Both the position numbers and the translations under genes were made by a program. DNA of 64,000 bases, from positions 24,543 to 88,542 of the forward strand of contig JAFYVB010000030.1 in the NCBI GenBank assembly GCA_017549335.1, in the 5' to 3' direction. Shown here piece after piece: positions 1 to 8,834 of the stretch; position 1 is the stretch's first letter; each line of letters opens with the position of its first letter. Origin of the DNA: Clostridia bacterium (GTDB lineage: Bacteria > Bacillota > Clostridia > Christensenellales > Aristaeellaceae). The notes under the pieces are model-generated. The model had not been told where the DNA came from. It saw nothing but the letters and a program-made list of their open reading frames with translations, and ran no database searches.

Positions 1-1
1 T

Positions 2-1231
2 GCCGTAAAGCCTTTGGAAGCCCTTGACTGCGAATGGTTCGTGGGTCAGGGACCCGAAAATGCCATGGAAAATGCCGACGTGCTGCTGATCAGCCCCGGC
101 GTGCCCATCGATGCGCCCGTTGTGAAAATGGCGCAGGAAAAGGGCATTCCCGTAACGGGCGAACTGGAAACAGCTGCGCTTTTGTGCGCGGGTCTGCGGG
201 TGGCGCTCACCGGCACCAACGGCAAAACCACCACCGTTTCGCTGCTGGGCGAGATTTATCGCGCGGCAGGGAAAATTGCTTATGTGGCGGGCAACATCGG
301 CTATCCGCTGTCTGCGGCTGCCATGGAAAGCACCCGGGATGACGCCATCGTGGTGGAGGTATCCAGCTTCCAGATGGAAACGGCGGAGAATTTCCATCCC
401 CGTGTCGCGGCGGTGCTCAATCTCACCCCTGATCATCTCAACCGTCATTACACCATGGAAAACTATATGGCCGTCAAACGCCGTATCTTTGACCGTCAGA
501 ATGAAAACGACGTGGCGGTGCTGAACTTTGACGATGCTTACTGCCGTCAGATGGCAGAGGGGCTGAAGGCGAAGGTTGCGTATTTTTCCCGCACTCAGGA
601 GCTGCAGGAAGGCGCCTGCGTGATCGACGGTCAGATCGTGATCCGCTTCCGCGGCGAAGAAAAGATCGTCTGCGCGGCCAATGAAGTGTTCATTCCCGGC
701 CCTCATAACCTTGAAAACGCACTGGCGGCTGCCATGATGGCCTATGCTTCGGGCGTTCCCGCTGCGGTGATCCGTCACGTGCTGCGTACCTTCAAGGGAG
801 TGGAACACCGCATCGAGCCTGTCCGCGATCTGGACGGCGTAAGATGGTACAACGACAGCAAAGGCACCAATGTGGACAGCACCATCAAGGCTGTTGAAAC
901 GATGCAGGCACCCACGGTGCTGATCCTGGGCGGCTCTGACAAGAACGTGCCCTTTGACGATCTGGCGCAGGTCATTATCAAAAGCGGCATGATCAAGGAC
1001 GTGGTGCTTTGCGGCGCCACGGCTCCCAAAATCGAAAAGTCCCTGCTGGATGCGGGATATACCGCCATCCATCACGCGGAGAATTATGACGAGGCTGTAA
1101 CGCTTTGCCGGAAGCTTGCCGTCAGCGGCGGAAACGTGCTTTTGTCTCCCGCCTGCGCGTCCTTTGATATGTTCAGCGATTACGAACAGCGCGGACGCAT
1201 TTTCAAGGAGCTTGTGCTCAACCTCAAATAA
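2..1231 (+). CDS. murD: MurD, UDP-MurNAc-L-alanine--D-glutamate ligase (5' end missing)
   Basis: Cytoplasmic ATP-dependent ligase that adds D-glutamate to UDP-MurNAc-L-Ala in peptidoglycan precursor synthesis. The frame is open to the window edge, so about 409 residues are visible and roughly 40 N-terminal residues (part of the UDP-binding domain) lie outside. Seen in order: the ATP loop GTNGKTTT at about visible residue 71, NLTPDHLNRH in the central domain, GGSDKNVPF, and the C-terminal SPACASFDMFSDYEQRG typical of MurD. A TTG near base 14 could be read as a start but has no reason to be one, because the upstream codons remain open. It is followed after 31 bases by an FtsW gene, the usual mur/fts order. 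Confidence 0.96.
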   Translation, partial: AVKPLEALDCEWFVGQGPENAMENADVLLISPGVPIDAPVVKMAQEKGIPVTGELETAALLCAGLRVALTGTNGKTTTVSLLGEIYRAAGKIAYVAGNIGYPLSAAAMESTRDDAIVVEVSSFQMETAENFHPRVAAVLNLTPDHLNRHYTMENYMAVKRRIFDRQNENDVAVLNFDDAYCRQMAEGLKAKVAYFSRTQELQEGACVIDGQIVIRFRGEEKIVCAANEVFIPGPHNLENALAAAMMAYASGVPAAVIRHVLRTFKGVEHRIEPVRDLDGVRWYNDSKGTNVDSTIKAVETMQAPTVLILGGSDKNVPFDDLAQVIIKSGMIKDVVLCGATAPKIEKSLLDAGYTAIHHAENYDEAVTLCRKLAVSGGNVLLSPACASFDMFSDYEQRGRIFKELVLNLK

Positions 1232-1262
1232 ATATCTCTCCTCCCTCGGAAAGGATGCAGGC

Positions 1263-2393
1263 ATGACAAATACCGTCATCCTGCCAAAGAGAAAACGCAG
1301 GCCGGCGGATAAAACGCTGCCTGTGATCATGACGCTGCTGATGATGATGGGGCTGGTGACGTTGTACAGCGCGACGTATTATACGGCGCAAAGCAACGGC
1401 GATGCCTTTTCGGAAGTGAAAAAGCAGCTGTTTGGCATGGCCATCGGCGCGGTGGCCATGTTTTTTACATCCAGAATTCCTTATTGGTTCTGGGGAAGAC
1501 ACAAAGTAGCCGTGGGCGGGCTTGCGATCAGCGCTGTGCTGCTGATTCTGGTCATCATCCCGGGCGTGGGTGTATATATCAACGGCTCGCGCCGTTGGTT
1601 GCGGCTGGGGCCGCTTTCCTTTCAGCCCGGAGAGCTTGCCAAATACTCGATTGTGCTGTTCGTATCGCTGGCTTTGGCGGCCAGAGGCAGACGGGTGAAA
1701 AAGTTCTTCTCCGGCATCATTCCCGTGCTGGTTCCTTCCGGCGTGATGTTTCTTCTCATCCTTGAACAGCCCAATCTGTCCACTGCCGGTACCATCGTGA
1801 TCGTCAGCGTCCTTCTTGTCATGCTTGCCGGTGCAAAATGGCGTCATATGCTGGTGCTGGGCACGGGCGGCTTTGCTGTGGGCGCGTACTATGCATGGAG
1901 CGCTCCCTACCGGCGGGAGCGGCTGCTTTCGTTTATGGATCCGTTTGCCAAAATGAGCGATGAGGGATATCAGCTGTCCCAATCCCTGATCGCTTTCGGA
2001 TCGGGCGGCGTTTTCGGTATGGGGCTGGGGCAGGGACGGCAGAAATATGCCTATCTTCCCTATCCCGAAAGCGATTTCATCTTTGCCATTGTGGGAGAAG
2101 ATCTGGGACTTTTCGGCTGTTTGGTTGTAATTTTGCTTTTTATTGCCTTTCTGTTTGCAGGAATGCGCATCGCGCTGCGCTGTCCCGATGCCTTCGGATG
2201 CCTGCTTGCGGCGGGGATCACAAGCATGATCTGCGTGCAGGCTTTCATCAATATGGGCGTTGTGGTGGGCATTCTGCCCACAACGGGTCTTCCGCTTCCT
2301 TTTTTCAGCGCGGGAGGCACCTCGGTTTCCATTACGATGGCCGCAGTGGGTGTTGTTCTTTCGGTGAGCCGTACCTGCGATCCTATGCCCTGA
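1263..2393 (+). CDS. ftsW: FtsW/SpoVE-type SEDS glycosyltransferase
   Basis: Polytopic SEDS-family protein of 376 residues, expected to polymerise lipid II glycan strands at the division septum together with a class B PBP. About ten hydrophobic segments are visible. SEDS landmarks include INGSRRWLRLGP followed by FQPGELAK, and near the C-terminus LPLPFFSAGGTS. The ATG at 1263 is chosen because GGAAAGG lies about 8 bases upstream; the open frame extends further up into murD but without a ribosome site. Position between murD and murA in a division cluster favours FtsW, although a sporulation paralogue (SpoVE) cannot be excluded from sequence alone. Confidence 0.93.
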   Translation: MTNTVILPKRKRRPADKTLPVIMTLLMMMGLVTLYSATYYTAQSNGDAFSEVKKQLFGMAIGAVAMFFTSRIPYWFWGRHKVAVGGLAISAVLLILVIIPGVGVYINGSRRWLRLGPLSFQPGELAKYSIVLFVSLALAARGRRVKKFFSGIIPVLVPSGVMFLLILEQPNLSTAGTIVIVSVLLVMLAGAKWRHMLVLGTGGFAVGAYYAWSAPYRRERLLSFMDPFAKMSDEGYQLSQSLIAFGSGGVFGMGLGQGRQKYAYLPYPESDFIFAIVGEDLGLFGCLVVILLFIAFLFAGMRIALRCPDAFGCLLAAGITSMICVQAFINMGVVVGILPTTGLPLPFFSAGGTSVSITMAAVGVVLSVSRTCDPMP

Positions 2394-2458
2394 AAACTGT
2401 TTTTCACACCGTTTGCTGTGCTGCATAGCATGGAAGCATGGAAAACGGAGGTGAGCGC

Positions 2459-3727
2459 ATGGGAGGATTTTTGGTGCGCGGCGGAGAAAGAATATGGGGA
2501 GAAATTCGCGTTGACGCGGCCAAGAATGCAGTTTTACCCATTCTTGCGGCGGCGATCTTGCCAAACGGACAAACGCTTTTGCGCAACTGTCCCCACCTGA
2601 GCGACGTGGAGAGCATGCGGGGGATCCTTCATACCCTCGGATGCAAAACGGAGTGGACGGATGAGGGCCTTGTGATCTATGGCGATATGCTCAGCAAGGG
2701 CGAAATGCCCGAGCATCTGTCCAAGCGCGTCCGCTCGTCGATTTTTCTGCTGGGCCCCATTCTTGCGCGGATGCGCAAGGCCGCCATGGTGTATCCCGGC
2801 GGATGCGAGATCGGCTTGCGGCCCATCGACTTACATCTTTCCGGTCTTCGCAGGATGGGCGTTTCCATCCGTGAAGAGGGTGGCGTGCTTTACTGCGACG
2901 GCAGTAAAATGCACGCGGCTGACGTACATCTGGATTATCCTTCGGTGGGCGCCACCGAAAATGTGATGATGTCCGCCGTATTGCTTGACGGTACGACCAC
3001 CATCACCAATGCGGCACGGGAGCCTGAAATTGAGGACCTGCAGCGTTACATCAATGCCATGGGCGGCAATGTCTGCGGCGCGGGTACGGATACCGTAGTG
3101 GTGAAGGGCGTCAAAGCCCTTCACGGCGGGGAGTACGAACCCATGCCCGATCGCATCGTAACGGGTACATACCTGTGCGCTGCGGCCATCACGGGCGGCG
3201 CTGTCACGCTGCGTAATGCGCGGGCGGGGGATCTGCGGGCGGTGCTTGATAAACTCATGGAAATGGGCTGTGCGCTTCGGGAGGAAGAAAACCTGATCGC
3301 ACTGGCAGCGCCCTGCAGGCTGAAAGCTTTTCATCAGGTGCAGACCCAGCCCTATCCCGGCTTTCCCACCGATATGCAGTCCCAGATGCTGGCGCTTGCC
3401 TCCGTTGCCAAGGGCAGCAGCGTGATAATCGAAAATGTGTTTGAGAACCGCTTCGCCATGGTGGGCGATCTGAGACGCATGGGCGCTGATATCCGGGTAG
3501 CGGGACGCGCGGCTTTTGTACAGGGAAAAGAATGCCTGTGCGGCGCGCAGGTTCAGTCCCACGATCTTCGGGCAGGCGCGGCGCTGGTGCTGGCGGCATT
3601 GAAGGCTGAGGGCGAAACGCTGGTGCGCGACGTGCATTTTATCGACCGCGGATATGAGAAAATGGAAGAAAGGCTGAGAATGCTGGGCGCGGATATTCGC
3701 AGGATCACTGCGGAGGAAAACGCCTGA
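2459..3727 (+). CDS. murA: MurA, UDP-GlcNAc 1-carboxyvinyltransferase
   Basis: First committed step of peptidoglycan synthesis: transfer of enolpyruvate from PEP to UDP-GlcNAc in the cytoplasm. The start at 2459 follows GGAGGTGA at 2448; the in-frame ATG at 2438 lies upstream of that site. With this start the protein has 422 residues, the normal family length. The conserved Lys falls at residue 22 (AAKNAVLP) and the catalytic, fosfomycin-binding Cys at residue 116 (PGGCEIG), followed by RPIDLHLSGL. Bacillota often carry two MurA copies; which one this is cannot be told here. It sits where murG/murC/murB stand in many other mur/fts clusters. Confidence 0.95.
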   Translation: MGGFLVRGGERIWGEIRVDAAKNAVLPILAAAILPNGQTLLRNCPHLSDVESMRGILHTLGCKTEWTDEGLVIYGDMLSKGEMPEHLSKRVRSSIFLLGPILARMRKAAMVYPGGCEIGLRPIDLHLSGLRRMGVSIREEGGVLYCDGSKMHAADVHLDYPSVGATENVMMSAVLLDGTTTITNAAREPEIEDLQRYINAMGGNVCGAGTDTVVVKGVKALHGGEYEPMPDRIVTGTYLCAAAITGGAVTLRNARAGDLRAVLDKLMEMGCALREEENLIALAAPCRLKAFHQVQTQPYPGFPTDMQSQMLALASVAKGSSVIIENVFENRFAMVGDLRRMGADIRVAGRAAFVQGKECLCGAQVQSHDLRAGAALVLAALKAEGETLVRDVHFIDRGYEKMEERLRMLGADIRRITAEENA

Positions 3728-3741
3728 CAGGGGGATACAGA

Positions 3742-4533
3742 ATGGAAAAGGCACAAACGCAGGAACTGAACGTGCAGGAATACTACGGCCCCTCGGGCGA
3801 AAACAGGCCAAGCCGCAGAGGGCTTGTGACTGTGATCGCCGTTATCATTATGCTGGCGGTGGCAGGCTTTGTGGTGCATAATCAGCTGTTTCGGATCCGC
3901 GAAGTAAAGATCGATTCGATCAGCAGCGTTCCCTACCACGAAGTGCTGGCTCTTGCCGGCATTGACAGCAGGACAAGCTCGCTGGCACTGAATGAAAAAA
4001 AGATCGCTGAAGGCATCAACAGCCATATGTATCTGGAATTTAAGGGTCTTGAAAAGGTATCCCGCAATCAGATTATTCTCTATGTGAACGAAAGACAGAT
4101 CACAGCCAATGTGCTGTATAACGGCCTTCAGTACCGCATCTGTGAAGACGGCATGGTGATTGACTGCTCCGCCAGAATTGCTCTGGATAACGGCTGCATG
4201 ACGGTGTCGGGGCTGAATATCCGCGATATCCGTATCGGCTCTGTTCTCACCTGCCATGCGCAGGAGCAGCTGGACGCCTATAAAGCGGTGACGGAAGAAG
4301 TGTATTTGCAGGGGATAGAGGATGAAATCGCCGAATTGAATTTCAGCTCTCTGGACAGCATATACCTTGTGACGGTGGACGGATACACTGTCAATATCGG
4401 TGCAAATGACGATTTGCAGGGAAAAATCGGCACCATGCGTGCTGTGGTTGAGGAACTGCGTTCCCGCGGTCTGAAAGGCGGTATCGTGGAGGCTACGGTC
4501 TCCGGAATTGCCACTTACCGCCCAGTTGAGTGA
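3742..4533 (+). CDS. ftsQ: FtsQ/DivIB cell division protein
   Basis: Bitopic membrane protein of 263 residues of the divisome. A cytoplasmic tail of about 26 residues (rich in charged residues, YYGPSGENRPSRR) is followed by one membrane segment at about residues 27-47. After that comes a POTRA-like domain beginning FRIREVKIDSIS, with the motif VPYHEVLALAGID. FtsQ/DivIB links FtsL/FtsB to FtsW/FtsI. The gene begins 14 bases after murA, with a GGGGG-rich ribosome site, so it is cotranscribed. The family diverges fast, and the assignment rests on topology, the POTRA start and the location between murA and ftsA. Confidence 0.86.
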   Translation: MEKAQTQELNVQEYYGPSGENRPSRRGLVTVIAVIIMLAVAGFVVHNQLFRIREVKIDSISSVPYHEVLALAGIDSRTSSLALNEKKIAEGINSHMYLEFKGLEKVSRNQIILYVNERQITANVLYNGLQYRICEDGMVIDCSARIALDNGCMTVSGLNIRDIRIGSVLTCHAQEQLDAYKAVTEEVYLQGIEDEIAELNFSSLDSIYLVTVDGYTVNIGANDDLQGKIGTMRAVVEELRSRGLKGGIVEATVSGIATYRPVE

Positions 4534-4594
4534 AAATTTACAACCAAAATTTTAAAAAAGTTGGAAAAAGTGGGTATATCACGTGTAAAAACAC

Positions 4595-4623
4595 TTGCCA
4601 ATTTATCACAAAAAGGTTACAAT
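4595..4623 (+). promoter_or_regulatory. Predicted sigma-A promoter of ftsA-ftsZ
   Basis: TTGCCA (4595-4600) and TACAAT (4618-4623) are separated by 17 bases in the 183-base gap between ftsQ and ftsA. This suggests ftsAZ has its own promoter in addition to read-through from the mur genes. Confidence 0.6.
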
Positions 4624-4716
4624 TAAGTATCCTAATGAGATTCTGCGCATTCGGCGTTTTGCCATGCGGTCAAGAGGCAGCATGCGCTGTACGACGGATA
4701 GGGGTTGAGTGGTTTA

Positions 4717-5892
4717 ATGAAGAACACGTTAACGGCAATTGACTTTGGCACAAGCAAGATCGTAGCACTCGTCGCGGAGACCAGCGGCCGTCAGCGCTGC
4801 GATATTATCGGCGCCGGCACGGCGGAATACTCCGGCTTTGCCGATGGCCAGTGGAATGAGCCTGAACTTTTGAATGAGAAACTGTTTGAGGCCATCAAAA
4901 AGGCTGAAGAGCAGGCACACACGCACATCCGAGAGGTCAATGTGGGCGTCCCGGGTGAATTTTCGCGTGTATACACGGTAGAAACCGCCGTGAAGCTTCA
5001 GGGTGCCGATCCGCACGTTTCGGTACGCGATATTGAAAATCTTTTCCGTCAGGCGACGGATGAGCTGGGCGCCGTCCGCGGCGTGATCATTCATCGCAGC
5101 CCCGCCTGGTTCATGGTGGATGACAGCAAAAAGACGCTGGAGCCCATGGGCATGCGCGGCGGCGAGCTGCGTGCCTGCGTCTCCTTTGTGGTGGCGGATC
5201 AGTTCTTCCTGGATGACGTGAGCGAGCGTTTCCGTGCGATGAACATCACCGTCAACAGCTTCTTCTCCACGCCGACCGGACAGGCCATGCTCTTTATCTC
5301 CGATGAGGAGCGCGACCGCACCGCCATTCTGATCGATATCGGTTATCTGAGCACCGAAGTCATGGCGGTGGAAGGCGATGCGCTGATCTTCCATAAGGTC
5401 ATTCCCATGGGCGGCGCCAACATGGCGGTGGATCTGGCTTATGGCCTGAAGGTAAAGCTGCGCTCTGCCGAGGATATCAAGCGCAAGTACGTCTTTGGTG
5501 TTGCTGCGGGCGATGACACCTTCACCGGCGCTGACCGCGACGACGTTCCCAAGACTTTCACCCGCGAAGAGGTGGCCGAGGTTCTCGAGCCCCGCGTGGA
5601 AGAGATCAGCGAAGCCATTCACGATGCCATCAAGAGCAGCGGCGTGAGACTGAGCAACTGGTCTGTGGCATATCTTACCGGCGGCGGTCTTGCCATCAAC
5701 CGCGGCGGCCGTGATTTCCTCAGCGCCAAGCTGGACCGACCCGTGCGTGAGCTGCCCCGCAAGACGGGCCGTCTTTCCAGCCCCACCTATTCCAGTGCTC
5801 TGGGTCTGCTGGATCTGATCATCGATACGCAGATCACCACCAATCAGAACCGCGGTCTGCGCGCTTTCATCAACAATCTTCTCGGCGGCTGA
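4717..5892 (+). CDS. ftsA: FtsA, actin-like divisome protein
   Basis: Actin-fold ATPase of 391 residues that tethers FtsZ filaments to the membrane. The N-terminus has the phosphate-1 motif [13 protein letters not shown]. Later come the phosphate-2-like [17 protein letters not shown] and an adenosine-type [13 protein letters not shown]. The C-terminal tail [13 protein letters not shown] looks like the amphipathic helix that binds membrane. The ATG at 4717 is preceded by AGGGGTTGAG at 4700-4709; an in-frame TTG at 4705 lies inside that site and is rejected. It is followed 44 bases later by ftsZ, the standard pair. It is somewhat shorter than E. coli FtsA (about 420). Confidence 0.93.
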   Translation: MKNTLTAIDFGTSKIVALVAETSGRQRCDIIGAGTAEYSGFADGQWNEPELLNEKLFEAIKKAEEQAHTHIREVNVGVPGEFSRVYTVETAVKLQGADPHVSVRDIENLFRQATDELGAVRGVIIHRSPAWFMVDDSKKTLEPMGMRGGELRACVSFVVADQFFLDDVSERFRAMNITVNSFFSTPTGQAMLFISDEERDRTAILIDIGYLSTEVMAVEGDALIFHKVIPMGGANMAVDLAYGLKVKLRSAEDIKRKYVFGVAAGDDTFTGADRDDVPKTFTREEVAEVLEPRVEEISEAIHDAIKSSGVRLSNWSVAYLTGGGLAINRGGRDFLSAKLDRPVRELPRKTGRLSSPTYSSALGLLDLIIDTQITTNQNRGLRAFINNLLGG

Positions 5893-5936
5893 TAAGCAGC
5901 CGATTCTCACACTACGAATTTTTCAGGAGGAACATT

Positions 5937-7295
5937 ATGCCTGAACTGCAACTGGAACAGCACAATTCCTTTGCTTCTATCAAAGTTGTCGGCTGCGGCG
6001 GCGGCGGTACCAATGCCGTGAACCGCATGGTTGAAGCCGGTCTGCGCGGCGTGGAGTTCATTGCCGTCAATACCGACCGTCAGGCGCTGAATCTGTCCAA
6101 GGCGGATCATAAGATCCAGATCGGTGAAAAACTGACCAAGGGTCTGGGTGCCGGCGCTGTGCCGGATATCGGCCGCCGCGCTGCGGATGAAAGCCGCGAA
6201 GAGATCGCCGAAGCCATCAAGGGCTCTGACCTTGTATTTGTTACCGCCGGTATGGGCGGCGGCACCGGCACGGGCGCTGCTCCCGTGGTTGCCGAGATCG
6301 CCCGTGAAATGGGTTGCCTGACCATCGCTGTTGTGACCAAGCCCTTCCTCTTTGAAGGCAAGCAGCGTATGAAGAATGCCGAACTGGGCATTGGCGAACT
6401 CAAGCAGAACGTGGATACGCTGGTCGTTATCCCCAATGACCGCCTGCTGCAGGTTGTCAGCAAGGGTACCACCATGCTGGAAGCCTTCCGCATTGCCGAT
6501 GACGTGCTCCGTCAGGGCATTCAGGGCATTTCCGACCTGATCGCTGTGCCTGCCATCATCAACCTTGACTTTGCCGACGTTCGTACCGTTATGGAATCCG
6601 GCGGCATGGCTCACATGGGTATCGGCGTGGGCTCCGGCGAAAACGGTCTGGTGGACGCTGCCAAGAACGCCATCGCCAGCCCGCTGCTGGAAACCAAGAT
6701 CGACGGCGCCCGCGCTGTGCTGATCAACGTGTCCGGCGGCAAGGATCTCAATATTATGGACGTCAACGAAGCGGCCTCTCTCATCATGCAGGCTGCCGAC
6801 AGCGAAGCCAACATCATCTTCGGTGCCAACATCGACGAAGCGCTTAACGATGAGGTTCGCATCACCGTTATTGCCACCGGCTTTGAAAAGACGCCCTTCC
6901 CCACCCGTGACGGCAAGAAGCGCAACGTCCGCGCTGCCGGTCCTTACGGCATGGCGAGCCCTGCGGTCAATCCCTATGATAACCGTCCCGTGCCCGAACT
7001 GCCCATGGAAGAAGCGGCTCCCGCGCCCATGAATGCTTTCGATCCCGATGCGTTCGCGCCCGGCGGTGCCCGTCCCGCTCCCCGTGCTGCGGCTCCCGCG
7101 CCCTTCACGCCCCCGGTCTTCAATGCGCAGACCTTCACCAACACCGCTGCCCAGCAGCCCGTGCCGCAGGTGCCCTATGTGCCTTATCAGGCTCCCGCTG
7201 CGCCTGCTGCCCCCGCTCAGCAGCCTGCTCAGGCCGCTCCTGCTGCGGAGAAGGATGATCTGGATGTTCCCGCCTTCCTGCGCCGCAAGCGTTAA
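5937..7295 (+). CDS. ftsZ: FtsZ, tubulin-like division GTPase
   Basis: GTPase of 452 residues that forms the Z ring. The nucleotide-binding [13 protein letters not shown] is at about residues 19-31 and the tubulin signature [10 protein letters not shown] at about 107-116. The GTPase core ends near residue 320. A long linker rich in Ala, Pro and Gln (about 330-440) follows, and the protein closes with [12 protein letters not shown], the conserved tail that binds FtsA and SepF. A strong ribosome site (CAGGAGGA) precedes the ATG. The linker is longer than in Bacillus FtsZ (about 380 residues in all). A terminator follows directly, so ftsZ ends the cluster. Confidence 0.98.
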   Translation: MPELQLEQHNSFASIKVVGCGGGGTNAVNRMVEAGLRGVEFIAVNTDRQALNLSKADHKIQIGEKLTKGLGAGAVPDIGRRAADESREEIAEAIKGSDLVFVTAGMGGGTGTGAAPVVAEIAREMGCLTIAVVTKPFLFEGKQRMKNAELGIGELKQNVDTLVVIPNDRLLQVVSKGTTMLEAFRIADDVLRQGIQGISDLIAVPAIINLDFADVRTVMESGGMAHMGIGVGSGENGLVDAAKNAIASPLLETKIDGARAVLINVSGGKDLNIMDVNEAASLIMQAADSEANIIFGANIDEALNDEVRITVIATGFEKTPFPTRDGKKRNVRAAGPYGMASPAVNPYDNRPVPELPMEEAAPAPMNAFDPDAFAPGGARPAPRAAAPAPFTPPVFNAQTFTNTAAQQPVPQVPYVPYQAPAAPAAPAQQPAQAAPAAEKDDLDVPAFLRRKR

Positions 7296-7312
7296 TTAAA
7301 AACATAAAAATC

Positions 7313-7340
7313 ACCGCCGGTTTGATGCCGGCGGTTTTTT
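7313..7340 (+). terminator. Rho-independent terminator after ftsZ
   Basis: ACCGCCGG (7313-7320) pairs with CCGGCGGT (7328-7335), loop of 7, followed by a run of T. Confidence 0.92.
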
Positions 7341-7358
7341 CGCCTCAAGGAGGACGAT

Positions 7359-7691
7359 ATGCTGGGTGAAATCATCGACGTTGTGATCGACCGTCCGCTG
7401 GGAAGTGCGCATCCCAATGATCCGCATTGCATTTATCCCCTGAATTATGGCTTTGTGCCGGGCGTTTATGCGGGAGATGGGGAAGAACAGGACGTATACG
7501 TCATGGGCGTTACAGAGCCAATTTGCCGCTTTCACGGGCGTGTGATCGCTGTCATTCACAGATTGAACGATCATGAGGATAAATGGGTAGCCGCGCCTGA
7601 GGGGGTGATCTTTTCCGAGGAAGAGATTCGCCGTGCAACTCATTTTATCGAGCAGTATTTCGAAAGCGAGATTGAGGTGTTCCATGGCTGA
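7359..7691 (+). CDS. Short family I inorganic pyrophosphatase-like protein
   Basis: Small protein of 110 residues resembling the core of soluble family I pyrophosphatase. YPLNYGFVPG matches the NYG region. DGEEQDVYVMG matches the metal-binding DGDPxDVLV segment, with one Asp replaced by Glu, and LNDHEDKW matches the second acidic loop. The N-terminal part seen in full-length enzymes (about 175 residues) is missing. It may still cleave pyrophosphate or a related phosphoanhydride, but this is inference. A strong AAGGAGG site precedes the ATG. The last 8 bases overlap the next gene, a double Nudix protein that makes pyrophosphate-type products or substrates, so the two probably act together. Confidence 0.75.
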   Translation: MLGEIIDVVIDRPLGSAHPNDPHCIYPLNYGFVPGVYAGDGEEQDVYVMGVTEPICRFHGRVIAVIHRLNDHEDKWVAAPEGVIFSEEEIRRATHFIEQYFESEIEVFHG

Positions 7692-8604
7692 AATAAAGAT
7701 TTTACCTGCGCAAACGGTGGACGCATCGGAAATTCGCATCGTGGTGGTTGCGGCGCGCTATAAGGGAAAATGGCTTCTTTGCCGACATCGGAACAGGGAT
7801 ACATGGGAGCTTCCCGGCGGTCATGTGGAGACAGGGGAAACGCTTGAGGATACGGCACGGCGTGAACTGTATGAAGAGACGGGTGTTTTGCAGGCGCAGC
7901 TGCATTTGGTCTGCCTGTATAAAATCACGCGCTACGGCGCTGTGTATTTTGCGGAAGTAGAAAAGACGGATGCGATCCCGACCGGTTTTGAAATGGCTGA
8001 AATGCAGCTCATGGATGCGCTGCCGGAGAATCTGACCTACCCCGATGCCCATCGGGAGATGTTTCATCAGGTGCAGCGCTGGTTGAATTTGCAAAGCAAG
8101 GCGGACGAAGTGTGGGATGTGCTGGATGAAAACAGGCAGCCGACCGGGAAAAACCATCGCCGGGGCGATTCGCTGCCGACGGGCAATTATCATTTGGTGG
8201 TGGATATCTGGATCCGCAACAACGAAGGGAAATTCCTCATTACCAAGCGCAGCCCCAACAAGGGCTATCCAAATCTGTGGGAAGCGACGGGTGGCTCGGC
8301 TTTGGCGGGGGATGACAGCCTGACGGCAGCCTTGCGGGAAGTGCAGGAGGAAACGGGCATCGTTTTACCGCCCGAAAACGGCAGGCTGATTTATCAGTAC
8401 ACGCGAACGGATTCTCATAAGGACGTGTGGCTGTTTGACTATGATTTTGATTTGGAAAAGGTGGTTTTGCAGGAAGGCGAAACCTGCGATAAACGCAGCG
8501 CTTCCCGGGAAGAGATTGAAGAGCTGATGACGCAGGGCAAGTTCGTGCCGGTGCGGTATTGGGATGATGTGAAGGAAATGTTAGGGAGGAAGCTTATAAG
8601 GTAA
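7684..8604 (+). CDS. Tandem Nudix hydrolase
   Basis: Protein of 306 residues with two Nudix domains, each normally hydrolysing a nucleoside diphosphate linked to another moiety. The first Nudix box (GHVETG-E-x7-REL-YEETG, about residues 42-64) is complete. The second (about residues 196-222, ending REVQEETGI) has Asp where the first Glu of the box is expected. The second domain, starting EVWDVLDENRQPTG, resembles the YfcD/isopentenyl-isomerase-like Nudix group. The ATG at 7684 overlaps the preceding stop (ATGGCTGA), with GAGGTG upstream, suggesting translational coupling to the pyrophosphatase-like gene. Possible roles are housecleaning of oxidised nucleotides or processing of NDP-sugars; the substrate is unknown. 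Confidence 0.85.
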   Translation: MAEIKILPAQTVDASEIRIVVVAARYKGKWLLCRHRNRDTWELPGGHVETGETLEDTARRELYEETGVLQAQLHLVCLYKITRYGAVYFAEVEKTDAIPTGFEMAEMQLMDALPENLTYPDAHREMFHQVQRWLNLQSKADEVWDVLDENRQPTGKNHRRGDSLPTGNYHLVVDIWIRNNEGKFLITKRSPNKGYPNLWEATGGSALAGDDSLTAALREVQEETGIVLPPENGRLIYQYTRTDSHKDVWLFDYDFDLEKVVLQEGETCDKRSASREEIEELMTQGKFVPVRYWDDVKEMLGRKLIR

Positions 8605-8673
8605 AAGCCCCTCCCTAAAAACCACCCGAAAACCTACTTTGGCTGACTTGTTAAAGCTTGACGCTGGCTTAAC

Positions 8674-8737
8674 GAAAAAGAACCGGAAACCAGAGGGGCA
8701 AGATTGCTTGCTCTTTCAGAGTTTCCGGTTCTTTTTC
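8674..8737. terminator. Bidirectional terminator between the Nudix gene and alaS
   Basis: A perfect 17-bp inverted repeat (8674-8690 with 8721-8737) encloses an imperfect inner stem. It has A/T runs on both sides, so it can end the plus-strand Nudix operon and minus-strand alaS. Apart from this hairpin I see nothing in 8605-8834. Confidence 0.85.
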
Positions 8738-8834
8738 ATATAGATTGCCGCGACATAAATCACGACAAGCAACAATCAAACGCAGGTTTTCTGTTTCACT
8801 TTTGGCTTAAAAGAGAAGCGTTCCCTTGTTTTTC

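Noticed and set aside
1224-2564. Long minus-strand frame opposite ftsW
   Set aside because: His/Gln/Arg-rich antisense sequence without start signals.
4575-4590. parS-like sequence TATATCACGTGTAAAA before ftsA
   Set aside because: Only 12 of 16 positions fit parS, and the position near a promoter in an AT-rich gap makes chance likely.
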